The notes beneath the pieces were generated by a model. It saw only the letters and a program-made list of their open reading frames with translations, was not told where the DNA came from and did no database searches. Below are positions 22,907-34,175 of a stretch of 64,000 nt of DNA, piece after piece; within the stretch, counting starts at the first letter, position 1; each line of letters starts with the position of its first letter. The stretch comes from Lepas anatifera (lineage: Eukaryota; Arthropoda; Thecostraca; Lepadidae). The stretch covers positions 124,001 to 188,000 of the forward strand of contig JAOTON010000200.1 in NCBI GenBank assembly GCA_034440635.1. The letters run 5' to 3'. Position numbers and translations under genes: made by a program.

Positions 22907-24879
22907 GTTTCCCAACTCCTCCCGTCGAACATCTCTGGTTCTCTCCAGGCAGCGCGGGAGTTCCAGTTCCTTGCCTCACGTGGAGGGTTATTAGGGTCCC
23001 TTGGGGGCGAGCGTTTAGCAAACACTGGCCTCTCTACCATGTATGCATCGCCTGTATACCCCGGCCTCCCGTCATCTTGGGGGATGGGCCTTCGTATGCG
23101 CTGTCTGAGGTCTCCCGAGTTCCTTAGATCTGCTTGAGCTGGCCCTAAATTCTCCATGGATTGGGCACGCTGAGTTTGATTGAGTTTGATTTGTTGTTTT
23201 GGTGTTTTTACAGTGACTCGAGGAATTGATAGTTCGAGGCCTTTGCTGGAGCGGAAAGAGTGCTCCGGACGCTGTTTTTGTGTTATTTTTATTGTGTCCT
23301 CGCTACTTTTGGTATTTGTTGTTGATGTGAGCTTACGTTTCTTGCTTTGTGTTACAGTACTAGAAGCGACTTCGACTGCCTGTTGTGGGTGGACTCTTTG
23401 GCGTATTGGTTTGTCACTGGTCGGAGGGGGCATCAGGGCAGACCCATCCACTTCCTCCGGGGCTTGGCCCTCACCCTCATAGGGGTTTGCCTTTGTGCCT
23501 GCGGCCTCCTCAGGGGGAAGCGTAGGAGTGATGTGTTCCGTCATGGAAGACGGCACGACTGGGCGTTGGGGGAGGTGGTGATAGAGTTGGGGAGGCTTCC
23601 CGAGCTCTCTTGCCAAAGGTTTCAGTTTGAGGGGGATCACGGCTGACTGTGCAGCTCTGGGAGGCTGACTCGGCACTGAGCGCTCGGAATTCTGACGGGT
23701 CCGTCCCCACTGCAGCGTCTCGGTACTGTGGTGGTGGTGATGACGTTTGCGTCACTGCGTCGACTTTCTCCCCACAGCCCATATGTTTGCAGCTGGAGTC
23801 ATCTGGTTGACTGGGTAGGAACTTAGCAACCATCGCGAGGAACTGGCGGAGGGAGAGATTCATGAACTGACCGATTTTCGAATCCACGGTAAGTGCAGGA
23901 CGGGTCTCAGTGATGGTTTCAGCTGGTGCGACACTGCGCTGGGATCCCACCAGGGCATCTCGGTAAGGAGAGTGGTCGGTAGAAGGCTTTGCCCGGGATG
24001 TTACGGGTGTGGCCGCCGGCACTGGTTTTGGAGGAAGTGGGACTTTTCTTTTCTGGGTCTCCTTAGCCTCAGTCAGTTTAGGGCACAACCTGCTCCACGC
24101 CTCGTGGTCGCCTCCACATCCGGCACACTTGGGTTTCTCTACCTCGCACGATCTGGAGCTGTGACCTACCTCTGAGCATCTACCGCATCGTTCCCTACCT
24201 CTGCAGCTGCCAGCGATATGACCGAATGACTGGCACCTGAAACACCTAATGGGGCTAGGAACAAAGGGACGAACCTTAATGGTCATCCAGCCCACTCGCA
24301 CCTTCTCAGGCAAGGTAGTCCCTGAAAACACGAGCATGAACGTGCCGTTGTCCGTCCCCTGGCTTTCCCCTCTCCGCAGCATACGTTTGGCTTCTGACAC
24401 GCCCTGATCTCTTAGGCCTGACAGGATCTCCTCCTCAGAGACATCGCGTAGGTCTTTGCAGCTGATCACGCCTCTGCAGCTGTTTTTGGTAGCATGCGGA
24501 GAGACCTTCACCGGTAGAGACAGAGACCTGTTGGGTGTCCGGATTTCTAGGGAGGAGGTTGAGAGCAGCTTCTTAGCATCGGGCTCACTTCCCATTTCAA
24601 CCTCGACTCGCCCATTCGGGTGTCTGTAAGTCCGTTTTGGATGGAACTTTCGCAGGGCTTCATGGATCTGAAATGGATTCACCTTAACTGTTCTATCCTC
24701 GAAGTCAATGACGAGAGTCAAGGGGGTGGTCTGCTCTGGTCGAGTTCGTGCGGGGGTTCAGTTCCCGAGAAATCCATCGCGGCGGCGACGTCGGTGGGTG
24801 GACAAGAGGTGGTCGGCGTCAATGCGGGGGTCGGAGTCCGTGCGGTCGATTCAGTTGGTGTACAAGTAGGAAAGGCCAT
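22903..24879 (-). CDS. LINE ORF1: CCHC zinc-knuckle RNA-binding protein (two frameshifts)
   Basis: The start is ATG at 24879 (MAFPTCTPTE...). Reading is broken at a C5 run (24722-24726) by one missing base. It is broken again near 23568-23572 (or the C5 near 23512-23516) by one extra base. The span of 1977 nt is exactly 659 codons, as expected when the two changes cancel. The middle frame (24721-23510) has an N-terminal region resembling the RNA-binding part of arthropod LINE ORF1 proteins. It then has three knuckles at residues 160-173, 179-192 (both C-x2-C-x4-H-x4-C) and 199-213 (C-x2-C-x3-H-x6-C). The last frame (open to 22903) is a basic, Pro/Ser/Thr-rich tail ending at the ORF2 start. 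The protein would coat the LINE RNA and carry it as a ribonucleoprotein. Confidence 0.8.
24722..24726 (-). other. Frameshift site in LINE ORF1 (C5 run)
   Basis: Upstream reading from ATG 24879 stops at TGA just after this C run. The downstream 403-codon frame has no ATG of its own before the conserved region. One missing C reconciles them. Confidence 0.6.
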
Positions 24880-25894
24880 GATGAGTCAGTTTACCTTCGG
24901 CCCCCCGGGTTGCCAGCTGTCAATAGCTGGGCCCAGGGGCTGGTACAGTGCCTACGGGGGCAGGTGCGGCCGTCTCAGAGGGGCGAGAGATACTCACACA
25001 ACCCCTCCGATCAGAACGCACCCACCCCCTTGACGCCATCAGCTCAGTGGGCCGGCAGGGCCATGAGTCGGGACTAAGCAAAACGCGGCAGCCCTCACGC
25101 AGCGGAGACTGCGGTCCACCAGGCGCGCGCAACAGGCCAGGGTCTCGAAAAACGACGGTTTCCGAAACCCCGGCCCGCGTCACGCCCGGCAAGAACTATC
25201 ACAGTCCCCACTGCGAAGGGCGCCGCGTCGCACGCCCGAAACATGATCCCCCTGCCCAGCTGGACCGAGCGACAGTGCCCGTTGACACTGCCGCGTAGCT
25301 AGGCCGCCCGCGGCAGCCTACGGACGGCTTACCCCCGGTTGGATCGAGATATCTGGGCCAAAGGGGGCGTGTTGGAACCCTCGGGACTGACCCGCCCGAG
25401 GGGGACCTCAACCCCCCAGGATCCCGTCAACCTCGTCGCCGGGGCTCGAGATAGGCCTCGAGTAGGCGCCTTACACCCATAAAAAGGCCGAAGAAGGCAA
25501 ATAACTGTGGAACCAATAACTGAAGCGTAAAAAGAGGAAAGGAACTAAACATAATCAACAAAATGAGAAAACAAAAACAAACAGGAGCTACATACTGGGA
25601 GGTGCAGGACACAACTGACCCGATCCAATACGGTTACCGACCAGGTAACAAAGGGCCCGTAAGGCAGTCATCAGCACCACCGCAGACCTCATCACCAGGG
25701 CCGCCGACGACAGAAGCCGACTCTAACCGACCGAGATCGGAAGAGCCGGCGGCCGCCGGAGAGCCAGACATGACGTGTCCGCGGTGATGCGTCGACATGC
25801 CTCCAAGGGCTGACTGGGGCCCCGGGCGCGTCACTCCCCGTTGCTCCAATCTTTACTGCCGGACGAATCCGGCAAGTGAAGATCGGTCCCCTGA
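24880..25894 (-). promoter_or_regulatory. LINE 5' UTR with internal promoter region (inferred)
   Basis: About 1 kb, CpG-rich and without long ORFs on the element's strand. I-type LINEs carry an internal RNA polymerase II promoter near the 5' end. This part is assigned that role by position only, and no core motif is decisive. Confidence 0.45.
25858..25873 (-). other. Hairpin near LINE RNA 5' end, UUCG loop
   Basis: On the element strand GCCGGA-TTCG-TCCGGC forms a perfect 6-bp stem closing a UUCG tetraloop, 22-37 nt from the 5' end of the element. Confidence 0.55.
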
Positions 25895-25914
25895 GGGAGG
25901 ACGTGGCCCTGTGA
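25895..25914. repeat. 20-bp target-site duplication of LINE (5' side)
   Basis: gggaggacgtggccctgtga, identical to 18976-18995. It is part of the array unit, so its status as a TSD rests on the duplicated phase as well as the identity. Confidence 0.75.
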
Positions 25915-27387
25915 GTGGCGGTGAAGGTGCAGCAGCAGGCAGGACGTGGCCCTGTGTCCGTGGATGTGCAGCAGGTGGGAGGACGTGGCCCTGTGAGTGG
26001 CGGTGCAGGTGCAGCAGCAGGCAGGACGTGGCCCTGTGTCCGTGGATGTGCAGCAGGTGGGAGGACGTGGCCCTGTGAGTGGCGGTGCAGGTGCAGCAGC
26101 AGGCAGGACGTGGCCCTGTGTCCGTGGATGTGCAGCAGGTGGGAGGACGTGGCCCTGTGAGTGGCAGTGCAGGTGCAGCAGGTGGGAGGACGTGGCCCTG
26201 TGAGTGGCGGTGCAGGTGCAACAGCAGGGAGGACGTGGCCCTGTGAGTGGCAGTGCAGGTGCAGCAGGTGGGAGGACGTGGCCCTGTGAGTGGCAGTGCA
26301 GGTGTAGCAGGTGGGAGGACGTGGCCCTGTGAGTGGCGGTGCAGGTGCAGCAGCAGGCAGGACGTGGCCCTGTGTCCGTGGATGTGCAGCAGCAGGGAGG
26401 ACGTGGCCCTGTGAGTGGCAGTGCAGGTGCAGCAGGTGGGAGGACGTGGCCCTGTGAGTGGCGGTGCAGGTGCAACAGCAGGGAGGACGTGGCCCTGTGA
26501 GTGGCAGTGCAGGTGCAGCAGGTGGGAGGACGTGGCCCTGTGAGTGGCAGTGCAGGTGTAGCAGGTGGGAGGACGTGGCCCTGTGAGTGGCGGGCAGGTG
26601 CAGCAGGTGGGAGGACGTGGCCCTGTGAGTGGCGGTGCAGGTGCAACAGCAGGGAGGACGTGGCCCTGTGAGTGGCAGTGCAGGTGCAGCAGGTGGGAGG
26701 ACGTGGCCCTGTGAGTGGCGGTGCAGGTGCAACAGCAGGGAGGACGTGGCCCTGTGAGTGGCAGTGCAGGTGCAGCAGGTGGGAGGACGTGGCCCTGTGA
26801 GTGGCAGTGCAGGTGCAGCAGGTGGGAGGACGTGGCCCTGTGAGTGGCGGTGCAGGTGCAACAGCAGGGAGGACGTGGCCCTGTGAGTGGCAGTGCAGGT
26901 GCAGCAGGTGGGAGGACGTGGCCCTGTGAGTGGCAGTGCAGGTGTAGCAGGTGGGAGGACGTGGCCCTGTGAGTGGCGGGCAGGTGCAGCAGCAGGGAGG
27001 ACGTGGCCCTGTGAGTGGCAGTGCAGGTGCAGCAGCAGGGAGGACGTGGCCCTTGAGTGGCAGTGCAGGTGCAGCAGGTGGGAGGACGTGGCCCTGTGAG
27101 TGGCGGTGCAGGTGCAACAGCAGGGAGGACGTGGCCCTGTGAGTGGCAGTGCAGGTGCAGCAGGTGGGAGGACGTGGCCCTGTGAGTGGCAGTGCAGGTG
27201 TAGCAGGTGGGAGGACGTGGCCCTGTGAGTGGCGGGCAGGTGCAGCAGGTGGGAGGACGTGGCCCTGTGAGTGGCGGTGCAGGTGCAGCAGCAGGCAGGA
27301 CGTGGCCCTGTGTCCGTGGATGTGCAGCAGCAGGCAGGACGTGACCCTGTGAGTGGCGGTGCAGGTGCAGCAGCAGGCAGGACGTGG
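25895..27387. repeat. Large compound minisatellite, right block
   Basis: Continuation of the array at 17075-18995 with the same ggacgtggccctgtg core and A/B unit types. Type A units dominate here. A local higher-order block containing a shortened unit (gtggcgggcaggtgcagc) recurs near 26585, 26970 and 27230, showing segmental amplification. The array ends at a cut-off unit (gacgtggcctactc). As on the left side, long minus-strand ORFs are repeat artefacts. Confidence 0.95.
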
Positions 27388-30383
27388 CCTACTCTCGGCC
27401 GACCGCAGCACGTCCAGCGGCGCCAGTTCCCGGGCCGGCTTCCTGGCCGCGGTTACACCTTTGTCCTTCAACACGACACCGGACATTCCGGCCGGCTCAC
27501 GTGCCATCAGTCCCATGAACGGCTACCAGAGATGTCAGAACGCAGGGCCACTGCCGCAACCCGCACCCAACAACGGTGTTTAGATTCGAACCCAGACTGC
27601 AATAGCTAATTACACGGACAGCAATCAATGCATAATGAAAAATAATGCACTTGAACTATTTTGGATCTCTGATTTTGAGGGGTTCTATGCACGCGGGTAG
27701 CTTTCACGGCGTGAGTTTTGGCATCACGGATGATCACGTGACGTCACGGTCACTGATGTCACGAGACCGGCCTGGTATCCCGACGCATTCATCCAGCACA
27801 GCCATGCGTGTCCGAATACAGCGAACAAAGGTACCGCCGAGGGGTCGGGCCGCACTGCGCTGGACAGGGGAAGGGTGGCAGACCGCGGTTGGACGCTTCG
27901 CACCTAGCTGTGACGCCTGGAAAACACAACACTTCTGCCTCTGCCGAAACATACAGGTCGCGGATTGCATTCGCATGCCTTGTCGAGAGATGGTGTGAAT
28001 TTCGTCTGAAATGTCACGAGATTCCTGGCCGTACTCCTTCGATTCTGATTCTACTAAATCAAGGCTCAAACGAGTTGAAGAACACGCAGAGAGTAAACCA
28101 TGACTCAATAAAGCCCGGACATATAAAATTAAAAGTTGCATTGCATGCAACCACAGATATCAATGAGCGTACTTATGGGGGTTGTTTTAAACTGCCTGCC
28201 TTTTCTTTTCAGGGTGCCCAATCCCCGGGTAAGACCCAACTTGGAGGTATATTTTTCACAGAAACAAAACTGAGTAGCATAGGCAGAAGCCCCAATACGA
28301 ACAGCCTCCCATCATTGGTCCCGTTGGTTTCACGCACAGCACAAACTTCTCCAGTTTTCCTCGCAGTGATATTTTGAACTAAACTAAATCTTAGGTTTTT
28401 TCCAATGAAAAATTATTGAACATTTCCTCCCCAGCTAAAAAAATCGGAATCTTGTCGCTACACAAGGATACCCATCAACGAAATTCTGTTTATACAATCA
28501 CTATCCCATCGGTTTACATCATTGATCATACGAGAACCACACGAAGAGTTCCTCACGTTCATTCTCAGCCTCCGTTTTCATCTACCTGTCATCACGCCAG
28601 AAGACTACACATCAAAGCCTTATCGATCCCTGATGACACAACCAATTCAGCTTATCCCACGTCACATCATTAAGATGCTGTCATTTACTGAATGCCCAGC
28701 GATGGGCATGGATAAGACGCTTCCGCCGAGTCAGCCGAGTCATGTTCTGACCAACATGTGAAGACTCCTAACAGCTTTCATCTGGAGATAAATCTTCATA
28801 GACATACTTAAAAGATGGTTTGTAGCACATTTATAAATGTAAGGAATAAACCAAGATAACTAATAACAAGAGTAGGAGCTAAATACCAGAGTCCTTATCG
28901 GGAGCAAGGTCGCCATTGCCTGTTGAGATGCTGATGGCTTTCCACAGCATTACCACAAGGCCGTTCATTATTCTGCACCGGTAAGAATGCGGAGGGGACC
29001 TGGTTCCGGATCGCCAGAGGCGTGCCCTCAGGCGACAGGAAACAAATGGGAGCTGCCGCGGCAAAAACACGCCGGCGCTGGACGGTACCCTTAGGAAAAC
29101 CCCGCGGGAAAAACAGCCGGCCGTCGGAACAGCGATCTCTGAAGCGCCAGATTTGATGTGTTCTGATTCACATACGACTTTCGCGGACCGTGAATTTGAA
29201 GAAAATGGTTAAGCATTACACGATCTGTATGTGATATTTTATTTTCAGCGATGAAAGTAGTCCTTGGTAGACTAGCCCACCATTAATTTAGTGGATTTAG
29301 CGAAGAAGGGAAGCAGGTAAAAAATATACCGCCAATGTCACTGCAGGTCATGACGTGCCTGGTACAGGAATGACCGCAGGCGGGAAAAGCGCAATATAGG
29401 TTTGAACGAAGCAAAGATGCGTCGCAAGAAATATTTGCCCCCAAAGAAAAAGTAAAATTTCCAAAGTGTCGACCTCTTATTGCAATAATTTTTAGTTTAA
29501 AATACGATTTTATGTTTCAAATCTCAACTTCAACATAACCAGTCATTCATGGTGTAAACATTGAGCCCAGGAGAGCAAAAAATATATTTGGTCACATCTT
29601 TCATCATACTTGCTTTTTTTTTAAAAATACAATGAAAGGCAGGCTTTAAACGGATTGCGTGCCTACACGAAATGTTGCAATCGAGGCAGCTAGATAATAT
29701 GAGTGATCAGTTCATGTTAGCACTATCAAAATCCTGCATGAACGGCAATCAGCACAAAAATGCCCCTATCATTCAGCTGACATAGTTAAAGCCTAAGCAT
29801 CACAAGGACATGCCACACCAGGCAGTCGCTCTGTGAGACTGTGAGAGACAGTGTCGTCGGAGTGGCAGGGTACAGCGATACCCCGGCAGGGGCCGCGACT
29901 CGAAGCCTGAGGCCGGTGCACTAGTGCAGCCACGGAGGGTCACCGAGACCACCCTGTCGACGCTGCCTAGAACCGCTCTGAGTCTCGCCAGGTACTGGTG
30001 CCGCGCCCTGATTTCGACCTAGAAACAGACTGGTACTTTCGCCCTCAAGAGCAAGAACTGGCTTTGATTGATTTGATAGACAGTAATGCTGATATGATCA
30101 GTCAGATCTTCGAATTCCTAAGGGCCATTCATTTCACGGTCATTTGTGACCCAGACTGATGGCTCTGTACAAGGGAAGAACTCGTGCAGCTTACTGGTGA
30201 GTGCTGATATTTGACTGTTTAATATAATTCACAATATGGCCGACCGATGATGGGGACGGGAATGTGAGGGATTTTGAGTAACCTAAAATCAGAACTCGGA
30301 GATCTGGTCAGCGCCTAAAATAATGTGCTTGTTCTCAAATCTTACTTGTTTGCACGTCTAAGTACGATACGAAACCATCTCTG
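27388..30383. other. Long stretch without recognisable gene
   Basis: Unique DNA, mostly AT-moderate, with a GC-rich patch at about 29820-30010. An isolated B-box-like word (gattcgaaccc, reverse strand) lies near 27585, but no A box is placed to match it. The ORFs near 27808-28761 have no recognisable domain. Confidence 0.3.
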
Positions 30384-30387
30384 TTAA
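30384..30387. repeat. TTAA target duplication, left
   Basis: TTAA directly precedes the terminal repeat CATGCGCCCCGCTGG. Partner at 31505-31508. Confidence 0.55.
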
Positions 30388-31504
30388 CATGCGCCCCGCT
30401 GGAGAGGGGGCGAAATTCGCCCCCTCTTGGTTTTCCCCACATAGCTCAAAAACGAAGAGACGCAGAATAACAACACTTACAGCACCTTATCCCTGATCAA
30501 TTTTACACATCTTTCCAAATTTTTAGTTAAGGTCATGTCAGGTCAAGGAGCTATTCAGGGTCAAGTAACCCGACCTAAACCTAAAATTACGAGTTTGAAG
30601 CAGCGCCCAAGGGAACATTAGCGAACCGATCAGTTTGAAACTTCCACAATATGATAAGGTCATTAGGGTCTACAAATCTGCTTTCTCCGAATTTTGATAT
30701 TGTTGACCTAAGGTGGGGTCAATTTTTTGGTCACCCCATTATAAGTCTATGGTGAAAAATAGAATGGGCTCCTTTTCAGTAAAGTACTGGATAGATAAAG
30801 CTGAAAATCCTCAAACCGTCTATTCTTACCACGATCTTGACCATAACGTTGATTTTTGAGCATCTGACCTCTCAAAGGTCATATCAGGTCACGGGAGCAG
30901 ATAAAGCTGAAAATCCTCAAAGCGTGTATTCTTAGCACGATCTGACCATATAGTTAAGTTTTTGACCATTTGACCTCTCAAAGGTCATGTCAGGTTACAG
31001 GAGTATACAGTGATTGTTTTGCCAATAACTTCTCACTGAATTAAGATACAGCTCCCAATTTGCTTGCATTGTGCTTATATTGTCACGGAGAGTCGATTGA
31101 TATGCAGCATGATCATACCAGGTCACTCTGTGACCCTTACCTAGGTCGAGGTCAGGTCATTTTGACTATTTGGCCTAGCAAGGTCATATTATACATCATT
31201 CGATTCGCCGCGATGAGATGAATCCAATGATGCATAAATATTTGCTCTAGCTCCCCTGAGGGCAGATCTAGAGAGGAAAATGTACACTGCTCTGTTGTAA
31301 GCCTATGGAGCCTTCTTTTACCTATGCTGACCTCAATATTCACCTGACATAAAACTTGTTCTTATGAAATCTCTTCGTCTTCTCAAGAGCTTTTGAACGC
31401 CTGCCCGTAATTTTCCTTTAGCTTTCGTGGGGAACGAGATACGGAGGGGGCGAAAAACGCCCCCAGCGGGCCGCGTCATGCAAGGAACCCCAGCGGGGCG
31501 CGTG
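30388..31504. mobile_element. TTAA-flanked DNA transposon, non-autonomous, 1.1 kb
   Basis: The left end CATGCGCCCCGCTGG is matched in inverse orientation at the right end (CACGCGCCCCGCTGG on the minus strand), and both abut TTAA. Just inside each end is a subterminal hairpin (gggggcgaaattcgccccc on the left, gggggcgaaaaacgccccc on the right) followed by a shared TTCCCCAC. The right end holds a second copy of the CCCGCTGG motif. TTAA target choice is seen in piggyBac- and Kolobok-type transposons, and the superfamily is left open. No transposase frame is present. Confidence 0.65.
30790..31012. repeat. Two-copy internal duplication, about 110 bp, with AGGTCA motifs
   Basis: gataaagctgaaaatcctca begins both copies (near 30794 and 30901), and each ends in ctcaaaggtcatRtcaggt. 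The transposon interior holds many AGGTCA half-site-like words in both orientations. Confidence 0.8.
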
Positions 31505-31508
31505 TTAA
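31505..31508. repeat. TTAA target duplication, right
   Basis: TTAA directly follows the right terminal repeat of the transposon. Confidence 0.55.
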
Positions 31509-34010
31509 ACGAGGGGTCGTCTGAAACCTGATCTGGTGCGACTCCTTGCCGAATGAGCTCTGGTTGAGACGATACGCATGGTTGACAAACCCAGAGACTG
31601 CTGCGCGACACAGGACACTAACACCACGGCGACGCCAGCGCCGTGGCGCGGCAGATCCCACAACCTGTACCCACGGCGGCGACCGGACAGCAGTGGAAGT
31701 CGAACCATCACTAGCGAAGTTTCGGAGCATGGTACCTCCCAACAGAACCACCCCTCCACGCAGCTTCAAAAGTGGTGTTTTCCCCGGTTCATGTATTCAT
31801 CCCTACGGAACTCAGGCTAGATCCTGAAGTGTGCGAGTACAGATTTCAGTTTCAAACGAGAATTCGGTTGGAAAACCAACACATCTAGTTTCTCATTCTG
31901 CTAAGTTAGTATGTGCTTAAAAAGAGTTGTATTTTTGTCAAGATCAACTACACACCTCCCATAGAAATATCGACGACTGGTGATTGCAGGCAGGAGGTTC
32001 TCCTGCGTCGGCGGCCGACAGCGGACCGGGGTGGACCCGGGCCGGGCCGGGGTCCGGACACGGGGTTGGGATTCTGGTCAGAGAGCCAGCTGCCCGATCG
32101 ATGCCACCCTCTGGCGTTTCAGCCGGCGTTTTGGCGCCAACCAACTGAGCGCTGGCGCCAGTGTTCCGAGAGGGCGCAGTGTCTGCATCAGACGAGCGTC
32201 ACAGTCTGGGCGGCGCCGCAACCCCCCTCCGGTCACAGGCAAGGTGGCGCCGCACCCCCCCACCCCCTGGACATAGCTTTAGCAGTGTCACAGACTTTGC
32301 CAACCGCTTCACAGTATGCCCGCACGCCTTCTAGCATTCTCAACCTCCGCGCATATCTCTTCAAATACAAAGTCGGAAAGTCAGGCAGGGGGCTCCTCTG
32401 GATGAAAAACATTCGTATACCAACATGTCTGATGGACAATTAGCACGACTGATGTTCGAACTGATTGGTTTAAAGACGATAACCATCCACAGCATTCTTC
32501 TTCAATACGATTTTCCCTTGGACGCGATGCAGTTTGGAGCTAAATGTTTGGGGTTGAGCCCAACACGGGTAGTACCGGAATAAACCTCTGCGTACGAGCA
32601 GAGGGAAATATCCTCCTTCAAGGTTTTCCGGGTAAGTAATACAACGCATGCGGTCACTCTCCTCAGACTTTAAATACAGCTGCAGTCATTGATTTCAAGG
32701 TTTTCCAAACAAATAGATATATCGGTACAGACACGGTAGTAGTACTATGACTACCATATAATAGAAATATTTGCATTATAAATGGTTCAAATTCAAGCTG
32801 ATCCAGTTAAAAAGCACACGTGAGAAGAAATATTATCGCTCGAAATTCTCGATCCAATAACGTTCATATTATGCCACAGCAAATAAAAGGCAACATATTC
32901 CACTTTCACAGACTTCGAGTGTCAGTTATGGCCCATTTGAACTTTGCAACGACCTTGCGTTAATGTGTGCTGGCACCTAACTCAAACTAATTCCCTACAA
33001 TCACCGTATGCTGCGAGTTTTTGTGAAGCCTATGTTAAACACGATGCCCACTTAATGGCTACACTAAGAAAGTGGAAAGCTGTTTTGAGAAAAAGAAGAG
33101 TTGCATGGGTGCACCCCAATTAACTGCATAGCAAATTGGGGCAAAGACCCACAAAAGGTACCACAAACAAAAAGGGAAGAGTGGATATGTCAAGCTACTT
33201 AAAAAATGTTATGGACACACTCGTTCCACACCTACTTTCTTACTTTCTATAGCAGAAGCCAAAGAAAACATTTGCTTACCATAATTTCATAATTTCATTG
33301 TTGTTTCAGGATATTAATTGGATCCTGTACAAACCAGCACGGACCTCATCGTGAAATCCGTTTTAGAGAATCAACACAATCGCCGTCGTTACTTAATGCA
33401 GCGATTTACCACGCAGTTTACCAAACTTTAAAACAGCAGCGTCGAATGACGGAAAAAACCTGGGCTGGTCGGCGACCTCTGGTCAGAGCGCCTGGTCTGT
33501 GGCTGGTCCTCGCCATCGCCAGCGGCGGCGACGCTCCCAGACATTGGGCTGGGGTTAACGTGGCCACCGGGACCGGCCTTCCGCAGTCGTGCCTGCGGCC
33601 GCCGAGACGCGCACGCTTTCCTAACGGGCGCCGACGCAGCGGCGGACCCGGCCGCCGCGGCGGCGGCACAGCTGAGCGCGGGGGCGACACACTATCACAC
33701 GTCTATAAAGGTTTTCTCACGGGAGCCTTCCCAAATCAGCTACTTTCTGCTATCTGAGAGACACCTGCTTTCTTCCGGGACACCCGCGTGTCCGTGCGTC
33801 GAGCTCCCGGCCACAGTCCGCCGTCTTCAGTGCGCTGGCGCCGCCCCTGCGTCAGGTGAGGTGGTCTGGCGGTACGCCGCCGACGGCACCCTCACAACAG
33901 CAGATGCTATCGGCCAGGTAAACAGCACGATCGGGAGAGGCGAGCCCGCGCCGCGGCACCGCAGCTGCTGAGGTAAACCACCCCCGACCACAGGAGGGGT
34001 GTCACCACAG
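31509..34010. other. Stretch without recognisable gene
   Basis: Unique DNA. It is GC-rich at about 32000-32270 and 33590-33690 (CpG-dense), and AT-rich between. A TATA-like ctataaagg lies near 33704-33712, downstream of the second CpG block. No coding segment could be tied to it. Confidence 0.3.
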
Positions 34011-34175
34011 GGGCAATGGGGTAGGACTGGAACCACTAGCGGGGCAATGGTTTGGGACTGGGACCACTACCGGGGCAATGATGTAGAACCGGGTGCACCC
34101 CGGGGTATTGGTGTAGGGCCAGGAGCACTCCCGGGGCAATAGTATACGACCGTGCCATTTTCGGGCAGGACTAGG
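34011..34175. repeat. Degenerate minisatellite, about 36-38-bp unit, 4 copies
   Basis: Units share ggggcaatg, then gtaggactggaaccacta or close variants. It is much more diverged than the other arrays and so probably older. Confidence 0.6.

Larger units (their letters stand above)
18996..25894 (-). mobile_element. I-superfamily non-LTR retrotransposon, near-complete (6.9 kb)
   Basis: Read on the minus strand it has a roughly 1-kb 5' UTR, ORF1 (CCHC nucleic-acid-binding protein), ORF2 (AP-type endonuclease, reverse transcriptase, RNase H, C-terminal knuckle) and a 121-bp 3' UTR ending AATAATCA. Having RNase H in ORF2 together with an AP endonuclease, three CCHC knuckles in ORF1 and the VLSVTLF reverse-transcriptase motif places it in the I superfamily (I/Nimb/Ingi-like). 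The exact clade needs a tree. It sits inside a minisatellite with a 20-bp TSD. Both ends look complete. Three frame breaks interrupt the ORFs and each can be placed in a poly-C run, so it is either a recently disabled copy or an intact one with sequencing errors. Confidence 0.9.

Noticed and set aside
25692..27516. Minus-strand ORFs of 389 and 561 codons
   Set aside because: Same repeat as at 17-19 kb. The ORF ends lie in LINE 5' UTR or flanking DNA without any gene signal.
27570..27605. Reverse-strand B-box-like gattcgaaccc, possible tRNA
   Set aside because: No A box or cloverleaf could be placed at the right distance.
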